A stretch of DNA of 64,000 bases. Origin: Symbiodinium kawagutii. Taxonomy: Eukaryota > Sar > Dinophyceae > Suessiales > Symbiodiniaceae. Numbering within the stretch: the stretch's first letter is position 1; each line of letters begins with the position of its first letter. The stretch lies in contig VSDK01018580.1 in the NCBI GenBank assembly GCA_009767595.1, forward strand, positions 124,001 through 188,000, read 5' to 3'. The notes under the pieces are model-generated. The model did not search any database. It was not told the DNA's origin and worked only from the letters and a program-made list of their open reading frames with translations. Below are positions 56,686 to 64,000 of the stretch, piece after piece. The position numbers and the translations under genes were made by a program.

Positions 56686-57525
56686 CTAAGGGTTCAGCAA
56701 GGGACACAACCCCAAAGTTCGAAGCAATTGCCCAAGGAGCCAAGTGGCCACTGGCACTGACCAAGAGTTGCCCACTAAAGTGTGACGACAATCCTGAAAG
56801 GCCTGACTGTTGCGCTCTGACTTTGGAAGGCAGAAACGAATATATCCCACCGGAAAGCCTAGCATGACTTCCTTCTCTTCCACCGTGGGCAACCTGAACT
56901 CTTGGCGAGAGTTGACCAAGCAGTTGTTGTTGCGGTATTGGTAAGGGGAAAATCTGAACGAGTCTGAAGACCAGCGGTCTAGCTCCGTTTGTGTGCAAGT
57001 GTTGACGCCAGCTGGCTTTCTACCTGCTGTTGAGCGGGGACGGCTGGTCGTGAAGGTGGGGAACGGCCGAGCTGGATCAACCTTGATCCACCCCTCCTGG
57101 CAGACGTCCTCCAAGTCTTGCCAGGCCAGGAGCTTCACCTCGCCAGGGGTGTCTCCTGAGGACTCCACAAGCTCCACACCTTCTTGTTCATGAAGGTCCC
57201 ATGAGAGCCAATATAACCTTGGTCGACTGCACCAAGTCAAAGTCCCAGCGTCACAAAGCCATGGTGTAGCTCCAAACTCGTTGCTCATCACCGTGCGATC
57301 AGACGAGTCCATTGAAGCAACGCTTTCCATAAGGCTGTGAACTTGTGCCCAGCAAAAATGGCGTTGAACCATAGACCAGATCCTTGGAACGTGGATGAAC
57401 AGCGAAGACTGGAGGTCACGGAGAGCTCCCAAACGGTCTGCGTTCAACCCACTCACCCCTTGACACGGGGGCCCGGCCCCAATAGTAACTACTGATGCTT
57501 GAGAGAAGCGACCCTGCCATCCCAC
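56686..57525 (-). CDS. Cytosine-5 DNA methyltransferase domain (DNMT3-like)
   Basis: Motif IV is GAGPPCQGVSG with the catalytic Cys at residue 21. Motif VI is LMESVASM (ESV for ENV), motif VIII SRPRLYWLS, motif IX EKEVMLGFPVGY and motif X LVGNSWSVPVATWLL. With motif I in the preceding segment the catalytic set is complete. The SWSVPV of motif X and the GFPVGY of motif IX resemble DNMT3-type enzymes. The reaction is transfer of methyl from S-adenosylmethionine to C5 of cytosine in DNA. The ORF ends PLLNP and TAG, followed in the same frame by QVMDQFKPGGQ. Confidence 0.8.
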   Translation of the reverse strand: MGWQGRFSQASVVTIGAGPPCQGVSGLNADRLGALRDLQSSLFIHVPRIWSMVQRHFCWAQVHSLMESVASMDSSDRTVMSNEFGATPWLCDAGTLTWCSRPRLYWLSWDLHEQEGVELVESSGDTPGEVKLLAWQDLEDVCQEGWIKVDPARPFPTFTTSRPRSTAGRKPAGVNTCTQTELDRWSSDSFRFSPYQYRNNNCLVNSRQEFRLPTVEEKEVMLGFPVGYIRFCLPKSERNSQAFQDCRHTLVGNSWSVPVATWLLGQLLRTLGLCPLLNP

Positions 57526-58046
57526 AACTTCTTCCTCAGTGATGTCGGCAACATCGTTGTAATGAAGCGTGTCAGGGAAGCGCGCCTCGACGACACGTCT
57601 TGCTCGGGGGTCCTTCTCAACAGAAATGTATAACCAATGGAGCTGACTCCCAGCGCGTCCAGCGCCACTCTTAAGGCGCCTATCCCATCGAAGAAACCAA
57701 TGCTCAGAACACGGTGGTCACTGCGTTGTTCCGGGGCTTGTCCTCTAAGTTTGCCTTCGGCTGCTAAAGCTCCCAGGGCTGTGGTCTCCCGTGAGACGCA
57801 TATGCCACCACCTGAGGTACTGGCATCGCTGCATGTAACCTTTGGGCGCATCTCCAACCTGAAGTCCATCTTAGCCAAAGGCATGCAGCAGGTGAACCTT
57901 GAAAGTTCAAGTCTGCACTCAGCAGGCAGTGTTTTGGCATAGACTGCAGAATGGTTGAAGGACTCAATGAAGTTCCACACGCTGTTCAAAGTTCCGAGGA
58001 GCTGACGTCTGAAAGTGGACACAAAAAACCAGGCCTCCACACGCAA
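57489..58046 (-). pseudogene. RNase H first strand and methyltransferase motif I (frame-shifted segment)
   Basis: The frame contains FVSTFRRQLLGTLN (end of RT), then VTCSDASTSGGGICVS, the first catalytic Asp of RNase H, and about 30 residues later VLSIGFFDGIGALRVAL, the SAM-binding motif I of cytosine-5 methyltransferases. After SSIGYTF the sense moves to another frame (YISVEKDPRARRVVEARFPD), so a base has been lost near 57630. The direct passage from RNase H to methyltransferase in one frame shows the two are fused. Confidence 0.75.
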
Positions 58047-59574
58047 CTTGCATCTGCTTTTGCGTCACTACCTGTTGAGACAGGAGTTTGAGCGCAGCTC
58101 CAGTGTATTTCAGGAGCTTCACCTCGCGGGGGTAAGCTAAACCAAGCTCACCGTCCACCTGGGCGCCTTGCACTTCAGCTTGAGTTTGACGGGAAACTGC
58201 TTTCTTTAAGTTTCTGGGGGCCTCCCAACGCTCATACTCTTGACGAAGTGCCAAGATGGACGGAGCTGGACCACCAGTGTTTGCATCCGTGGTCAACCCA
58301 GAAACCTTTTCAAGCAAATCATAGTTGTCAAGGTAAACTCTCCAGGAGTTCTGGCTGACTGGAGGAGCGCGGGCCCTACGTATCTCCTGCTCAGCTTCAT
58401 TGACACCTGACTCCCCATCGCCGCTCCAAAGTGCTAAGTTTCTGTGAACACGCTGAGCGATGCTCACTGAGTTGGCGAATCCCATGGGCAGAACTCGAGA
58501 CGCCAGAAAAACCTGTTCCCCTTTGAGGGTATCAGGTAAGCACTCATCCGGGACTGCTTTGTTGAAGGCAAGGTATTTGTACCATGCTTCAGGGACGGCC
58601 ATGGTGTAGAAAAAACACCGCGCATCCTCAGAGCTCACCACCAGTTGCTCCGAAGGTTGTAAGAAAAACGGCGTCATCATTGACCACATTGGAAATGTTT
58701 CAATGTCTCCCTGAAGAGGTCGGCACAGAGCATTCAACGGGATCAAATTCATGATCAACCGCATAACTTCATGCCCATTGTGCTGTTCATCTTTGGTGAC
58801 TCCAAATAGGCCATTGAGCAACAGGCCATGGCCAGTGTCAAACACTTCATCCCTATGGAGCAAAGTACACACTCCAGCGGATAAAAGCCCTGAACAGACA
58901 GCACTCCAATGTTGATCTTCCACCATAACCCTTGGAGCCCGCTTCAACAGGCAGTCTCCAGGATCCCGAACGAAGGCATCAAAGTTGTCCACGTAGTGCT
59001 GCGCCCCCCTAGCGCAAACCTCTCGCAGAGGCACCCTCCCGATTTCAGCAGGCAAGGCTGGAGCGATGTTCTCCCACTGGAAGTACATAGCATTCTTGAC
59101 TTCGTCACCCTTGTAATGTATCCCACGAGTGGAAAAGAAAGTCGGCCAGTCAAAAGGTTCAGATGCAGCTTCCAGCTTACACCAACGATTCACATCTTCC
59201 AAGATGTGACCAAGACAGCTCTTCATAGCATCATTCATACCTCTCTCAGAAAAATTTTTGCACCCGTAAATTGAACCCAAAGAAATGCAGATACCAAGCA
59301 ACCAAGAAACTTCACACGGGTCCAAGTGGGGAAAAGTGCTGCAGAGTACATCCCTAGAGGTGGGCAAAGGAAAAAGGGGGGAACCCTTAACCTCACCCAT
59401 GGGCTTGCTGCGGAGTGGAAGTACCTCCAGGAGTACCTGCAACACCTGGTCACCAAAGTCCCTCAACCGGTAACCGCCCAACTCGGACAACGGCTCTTTT
59501 TCACCCCTCATGGCCCCAAGTTGAGGCACGTCGTCGCTTGTGCCCTTCTCCGTGTCATCCGACATCGCAGCCAA
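57964..59574 (-). CDS. Reverse transcriptase of DIRS-like element
   Basis: A 536-codon ORF. The N-terminal 250 residues have no motif I can name. Residues 270-282 (VMRLIMNLIPLNA) match the RT finger region. Motif A is SSEDARCFFYTMAVPEAW (314-331, Asp317). Motif B is LPMGFANSVSIAQ (362-374). Motif C is VYLDNYD (413-419), with Asn in place of the second Asp of the usual YxDD. The ORF leaves the coding frame at a T6 run near 58025; with five T the reading goes on as GLVFVSTFRRQLLG into the RNase H part. Confidence 0.8.
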   Translation of the reverse strand: MAAMSDDTEKGTSDDVPQLGAMRGEKEPLSELGGYRLRDFGDQVLQVLLEVLPLRSKPMGEVKGSPLFPLPTSRDVLCSTFPHLDPCEVSWLLGICISLGSIYGCKNFSERGMNDAMKSCLGHILEDVNRWCKLEAASEPFDWPTFFSTRGIHYKGDEVKNAMYFQWENIAPALPAEIGRVPLREVCARGAQHYVDNFDAFVRDPGDCLLKRAPRVMVEDQHWSAVCSGLLSAGVCTLLHRDEVFDTGHGLLLNGLFGVTKDEQHNGHEVMRLIMNLIPLNALCRPLQGDIETFPMWSMMTPFFLQPSEQLVVSSEDARCFFYTMAVPEAWYKYLAFNKAVPDECLPDTLKGEQVFLASRVLPMGFANSVSIAQRVHRNLALWSGDGESGVNEAEQEIRRARAPPVSQNSWRVYLDNYDLLEKVSGLTTDANTGGPAPSILALRQEYERWEAPRNLKKAVSRQTQAEVQGAQVDGELGLAYPREVKLLKYTGAALKLLSQQVVTQKQMQVACGGLVFCVHFQTSAPRNFEQRVELH

Positions 59575-59659
59575 GCAAAGTCGGTTGCCAGGGAACCACT
59601 AGGTGAAAACGTACCAGCCAGAAATCGTTTGGTAACCAAAGTCAATCACAGCCAGTAGG

Positions 59660-60110
59660 GGAAACAAGCCAACCAAGTCCCGCAAGGAGTCGGTCGACCG
59701 GGGTGTTCAAATCCAGCGCGGAGTCAGCACGGCGGCAGCAATCAGTCCTGGATCGAAATGAGGCTCCGGTGCCACTGTGAAAGCATTGCTGGCACGGTCA
59801 GCAGGGCAGCTCAGTTTTCCTCACGGCGCAGCAAATCGGATCAAGGCCTGAAAGTGGATTCGGCCAAACGCCAGCGGCACAGCTGGCAGTTGAAAGGTGC
59901 TCATGCTTCACCCAAGGCAATCTACTGATTTCACAAGAACACTACCATACTATAAAGTGCTCATCCAGAAGTTGAATCTTTCTTATTCATCACCGCCTGG
60001 ATAGTGCATTAAAAAAATTTCTTTCAAACTAACTAATTCCACAAACATTTTGGAATAAGAAAATCAGTTGAATACATCTTTGTACATCTATCATAGGCAT
60101 GGAGGGGGCG
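59660..60110. other. 5' flank of the retroelement, no gene seen
   Basis: Possible 5' untranslated part of the element up to about 59,900, then AT-rich DNA. No terminal repeat was recognised. Confidence 0.35.
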
Positions 60111-60218
60111 CCCGCAATTACGAATCATACGTGGACACTACGTGCGAACAAAAACAAAGTTTTGAGGCATCGCATGGACCTGAAGCACACAGCTCAGGAA
60201 AAACGAAAACTCTTTCGC

Positions 60219-60386
60219 CTTGAGCACTCTTGCGTAGTCGTCGTCCGCCCATCCATGGACAATTGTCCAGCCGAAGGTTCCGTTGGCGTTGGCTTTTTTG
60301 ATGAAAAAGTCAACGCCACCGAAGCTCTGGCCCTCCAAGGCGACCGCGGTCCAGCCGGCAATGTAGGCGTTGCCTGCGGTGTCTAC
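60219..60386 (-). CDS. SBBP propeller-repeat exon (repeat C)
   Basis: A 168 nt phase 0-0 exon: CCAG|GTAGAC in, CTCAAG|GCGAAA (GC donor) out. It encodes VDTAGNAYIAGWTAVALEG, GGVDFFIKKANANGTFGWTI and DDDYARVLK, a full repeat. The next exon I can assign (53454) is 6.8 kb away, and the DIRS-like element lies between them. Confidence 0.85.
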
Positions 60387-60529
60387 CTGGCTTGGTCATG
60401 TCGTCAACAAGTAATGTGAAGCCATGGAAACGTGAACGCCAATTTGGCCCAAGCAATTCGTCGTCAATTCCGGCATTCTGTTGAAATAACAAACGCGGTC
60501 AAAATCCTGACGCAACATTAAATACGCGG

Positions 60530-60750
60530 GAATTTCTGAAAATGATCGATCTCGCTCTGGGTGTTTGTAGCCAGAGTATGCTCTGGGGGTATGATGGGGT
60601 ATGTTTCGGGACGTTTCGGGCTATGTTGCCGGTATGTTTCATGAAACATGTCACAGATTTGCAGGTATGTTTCGGGGTGTCTTTCGTTCGTACGTTTGGA
60701 ACCAGTCGAACATGCACGTGGGGATGTTTCGGGGTTGGTCAAAATATGTC
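60530..60750. repeat. Degenerate GTATGTTTCGGG repeats
   Basis: GGGGTATGTTTCGGGACG and related words recur about six times on the plus strand. Confidence 0.65.
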
Positions 60751-61319
60751 AAAATCAAGGGACCGGATAACCCCCTACGATAACATTTTCCAAAAGTCTA
60801 TTGGCCATACCCAGGTGAACGAAGGAAGATGAAACCGACTGATGAGACAGCAGGAGCAAATGCCACGCCTGCCACACAGAATTGAACCGGCGTGATCGGT
60901 TGTGAGAATGATAAGATCTGACGGCAACTATAAATGATGACGATGAAGTAACAACGATGACAATCATTGGTGTAGGATGAATTCTGACAAGGATGTGTAT
61001 GATGACCATGTGCCGTTGAATCATTTGCAATCGCACGCAGGCACGCAACCGATTCCGAGGTTGTTGGATGGCGTTGCTGAAGAGGGGGGCGGTAGGCGGA
61101 GGTCGGCAGAGCTGGAAATTAGGTGAAGGAAGGAAGATGAAACTAAATACTAAAACAGCAGGAGATAGGAAACAAACCTCGCACTGCACAGCATTACACA
61201 GTACGTTTGCTACAGTACCTGTGTTCCACTCAAAAAATGATGCTGCAACAATGCAGACAATAATCAGAATGTGTTGTTTAATCATGATCCCTTCGAAACA
61301 AATGAGCGCGCAAAAGCAC

Positions 61320-61740
61320 CGAATATCATCATCAGCGCAACAAATTGCACCAGCACAACATAATCACCCGCACAAACACACCGTCACAACATCACCGGCA
61401 AACACCATCACAAAATCAACCCATTCACCAACACAACATCACTGGCGCAAAATCACCAGCTCAACATAAACACCAAAAAAACACCAGCACAACAAAAACA
61501 TGAGCACAATTCATGAGCAACAAATCACCAGCACAAAATGACCAACGCAACAAAGTCAGCAGCACCAGCAAGACAGCAAGCAAATGCACCAGCATCACAA
61601 AATGATCAGCATTCAAAATAAGATGAGAACAACGCAAAGGTTACTGCCACAACAAAATCACCAACACAGCAAAAACACAAGCACAAATCAAATACAGCAA
61701 AACAAAAATAACACCAGCACCACCATGCCGGCCCCAAAGA
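61320..61740. repeat. AACACCAGCACAAAATC low-complexity array
   Basis: CACCAGCACAACAAAATCAC-like words recur irregularly over 400 bp, all A/C-rich. ORFs across it have biased Thr/Gln/His composition. Confidence 0.75.
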
Positions 61741-61879
61741 ATGCATGTGGTGCATCTGAAGTGCTACGCCAGCCAAACCAAAGAGCAGCAGCATCTCGGC
61801 ATCGCAAAAACGCGCTCGCTTTGTGTCCGACAACGCAGAATCGAAAAAACGAAGGAACTGCTGACAAGCTGATGTCGAA

Positions 61880-62460
61880 ACAGCAGTGTCATGACAATGT
61901 GTTGTTGACAAAATGTGGTAAGATAAGCCGTGCGATGACAAGGTCATTTCGAATTAACGGCGTGATGACAATGAGTTGTTGACCAGATGTGGTGAGAGGA
62001 GCGGTGCGATGACAATGTGTAGTTGACAAGATGTGGTAAGATAAGCCGTGCGATGACAAGGTCATTTCGAATTAACGGCGTGATGACAATGAGTTGTTGA
62101 CCAAATGTGGTGAGAGGAGCGGTGTGATGACAATGTGTTGTTGACAAGATGTGGTGAGAGGAGCGGTGTGATGACAATGTGTTGTTGACCAGATGTGGTG
62201 AGAGGAGCAGTGTGATGACAATGTGTTGTTGACAAGATGTGGTGAGAGGAGCGGTGTGATGACAATGTGTTGTTGACCAGATGTGGTGAGAGGAGCGGTG
62301 TGATGACAATGTGTAGTTGACAAGATGTGGTGAGAGGAGCGGTGTGATGACAATGTGTAGTTGACAAGATGTGGTGAGAGGAGCGGTGTGATGACAATGT
62401 GTTGTTGACGAGATGTGGTGAGAGGAGCGGTGTGATGACAATGTGTTTGTGATGAGCAGT
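61880..62460. repeat. 43-44 bp tandem array with higher-order structure
   Basis: Units read GTGATGACAATGTGTTGTTG then ACAAGATGTGGTGAGAGGAG. There are about a dozen copies. Unit types differ (GACAAGATG or GACCAGATG, TTGTTG or TAGTTG), and a longer block with GGTCATTTCGAATTAACGG occurs twice near the left end. Confidence 0.93.
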
Positions 62461-63200
62461 GGAATGACATTTGTCGGTGACACTTGCTGTGAATGCGGGT
62501 TGTGATGACGAAGTGAATGATAATGTGTTGTTGCTAAATGTTTTGATGTGAGCTGGTTTGTTGTGGATTCCAAACTAAAAGTATCTAAGGATAATGACCC
62601 CACAATTCAATGCGGGGAAAAACTACTAATATACAAGTAGGGCCAATTGAACCGGGCTTTGCTACTGACAACTACGCCTCACCTGCCACATGGGATGGAA
62701 GCGTTGTCAAGCGAATACACAGCCAATCTCAGAATGCTGGGCTAGTGCGCCACACCTCCCAGGCTGCACCTGGTATGCGCCAAGCGCCACACCTGCTACA
62801 CAAGAACCACACCTGCCACACAAAACGCCCCGGGTATGCACCAAAGTGCCACGCCCACCACACAGAATACTAATTAGTGAAGGTGATAGATGAAGAAAAT
62901 GCTGCTATGATGACGAGGAGGGTGCGAAGAAGGCGGAAGGATAACCAAGAAATCGCACCCTCAAAATGAGAACCCACCGAATGATGTAGGGGACATATCG
63001 AGCCTTGCTTGTGTGGCTGAAGGGAGGGTTCCAAGAGCACATCGCCCCTGCCAAATGACCCGCAGCCCACTTCGCCTGCAAGGCCCATGCTTCCTGATCA
63101 CCTGGCTGCCAAAAACGCAGCACTGGTATGTACCAGTGATGACCATCCTAACGTGAACTCTGTTGGGACTTTCTCCTCCCTAGTCTTAGTGATGGGTAAG
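62460..63200. other. No certain exon; possible divergent propeller segment
   Basis: The minus strand at about 63100-62980 shows CGSFGRGDVLLEPSLQ in one frame and ALQAKWAAGHLAGAM in another. Either could be part of a degenerate repeat, but I cannot fix frame or splice sites. Confidence 0.3.
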
Positions 63201-63204
63201 GTGG

Positions 63205-63309
63205 GTAAGGGTCCATCCCGACCTCCTGATGCACCGTAACAAAGCGTCCAAAGGGTGCTTCCAGTGGCACCATCCAGCTTCGTGATGAACATGTCATACG
63301 TTCCATCAC
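63205..63309 (-). CDS. SBBP repeat, second-half exon (repeat A, part 2)
   Basis: Begins CCAG|GTGATGG and encodes GDGTYDMFITKLDGATGSTL, WTLCYGASGGRD. It joins the exon at 63897-63822 in frame (SSAS-G-DGT), completing a repeat of normal length. The donor is not certain; GA dinucleotides after ATCAG or GGGATG are candidates. Confidence 0.7.
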
Positions 63310-63821
63310 CTGGCGTGTACTTCTTACGGCGCAGCCAGCTCTGCATTTGTTGAAGCCCCACTGGGCTTTGTGAAGTACTGAGGTCGGATGTGCGGTAGAT
63401 AGTCTGAAAGTTGGGCTAGGATTCTACGGGGAAGCTTGACAAAGGCATGGTTGCAACACAGGTTCCAATTTCCTTCAAAAACAAAATGCATGCAGAATGC
63501 ATGCATACATTGCAGCTGATCATCAGTTCTCACAGCCATTGTGTAAGAACCTCGCCAGCTCCCGATTGCAGCTGGTGTGCCCCCCGCATGCATGACGACC
63601 CGTAACTAGAAAGTGCGTGCGCACCCCCCACATACAATATCTAGCCATGCCTTCGCGACATGTTTTTGTGGGTGGCGAATGCAAACATGCTGCTATGCGC
63701 CTTGGCTTTGGGAGCCTATACCACACAATGTCTCACAGAAATGTCCTCAAGGCACTTTAGGGAGCTCATGGGAGTTCCAGCCTCATTTAGATTTAATGAT
63801 GTGCAAAAGATCGCACCTCAC

Positions 63822-63897
63822 CTGATGCGCTGCTCACGCCGTCCAGGCTGGAGCTGCTAGTGTGGCCCGTGGCGAAGACATTGTCCTCTGCATCCAC
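63822..63897 (-). CDS. SBBP repeat, first-half exon (repeat A, part 1)
   Basis: A 76 nt exon between CAG|GTGGAT and ATCAG|GTGAGG. It encodes VDAEDNVFATGHTSSSSLDG then VSSAS. Unlike the downstream repeats, this one is split by an intron, of 512 nt in phase 1. The gene continues beyond the right edge of the window. Confidence 0.8.
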
Positions 63898-64000
63898 CTG
63901 TTAATTTTGGTCATCGTTTGGGGCTACGAACTGAACAAAAAGGGCTGAACAGAATGAGTCCGGATCGTACAAGGTTCTAGAAGGTGTTGCCACCAAAACT

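Larger units (their letters stand above)
55277..59658 (-). mobile_element. DIRS-like retroelement with embedded DNA methyltransferase
   Basis: In transcript order (right to left): reverse transcriptase (59574-57964), first RNase H motif (about 57835-57815), cytosine-5 methyltransferase (about 57710-56700), rest of RNase H (about 56420-56150), and a tyrosine recombinase lacking its C-terminal active site (56155-55277). RT plus RNase H plus tyrosine recombinase is the signature of DIRS elements. Defects: two one-base frameshifts (near 58025 and 57630), one in-frame TAG (56688-56686), an N gap at 56117-56126, and a truncated 3' end. The element lies in an intron of the propeller gene, on the same strand. 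Outer ends are not defined. Confidence 0.8.

Noticed and set aside
61944-62603. 219-codon minus ORF SSHHI.STTHCHHTAP repeats
   Set aside because: It is the 43-44 bp tandem array read through; several overlapping frames are open at once.

Overview
The window looks like nuclear DNA of a dinoflagellate, most probably a Symbiodiniaceae-type genome. Genes are split into many very small exons. Most introns start with GC or GA instead of GT, and exon boundaries usually read AG|G. Retroelement and simple-repeat DNA fills most of the space. Two assembly gaps are present (38 N at 23588-23625 and 10 N at 56117-56126). The genus is an inference from gene structure and repeat style; no species marker is visible.

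Layout. 1-2.5 kb: simple repeats, no recognisable gene. 2.6-12.2 kb, minus strand: an 18-exon protein kinase gene of the MAP-kinase group that can be read in frame across 17 introns from the glycine loop to the C-terminal extension. Its introns carry copies of a ~100 bp inverted-repeat (MITE-like) family. 14.3-15.7 kb: a 460 bp direct duplication. 15.8-16.5 kb, minus: a TIR-domain-like protein. 17.5-26 kb: several isolated minus-strand candidate exons of unknown function and microsatellites. 26.4-28.0 kb: four tandem 339 bp units plus a diverged fifth. 29.4-37.6 kb: a unit bounded by similar AT-rich GATCAATAT repeats. It is packed with about 35 copies of a 16 bp hairpin repeat (GGCCTGAAAGAAGGCC and variants) that is translated in all three phases of lysine/glutamate-rich ORFs; the plus-strand ORFs at 33.6-37.1 kb look like a decayed dinoflagellate mobile-element protein. 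38.4-40.5 kb, minus: fragments of a gene with a possible ADP-ribosyltransferase/RNA phosphotransferase-like segment. 42.3-45.6 kb: minisatellites and 465 bp tandem duplications.

From about 45.7 kb to beyond the right edge, the minus strand carries exons of an SBBP-type beta-propeller-repeat gene. Four of the repeats are each a single exon of 165-180 bp that starts and ends in phase 0. Its introns are large and hold other elements: a decayed plus-strand DNA-methyltransferase-like fragment (47.2-47.6 kb), and at 55.3-59.6 kb a minus-strand DIRS-like retroelement with reverse transcriptase, RNase H, a cytosine-5 DNA methyltransferase and a truncated tyrosine recombinase.

The most interesting point is the retroelement's domain order. 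The first RNase H strand (DAS..GGG) lies before the methyltransferase, and the rest of RNase H (HIN..E, TDS, NPAD) lies after it. The methyltransferase therefore appears inserted inside the RNase H domain. Its motifs look DNMT3-like. Two one-base frameshifts and one in-frame stop show that this copy is decayed, or contains assembly errors.
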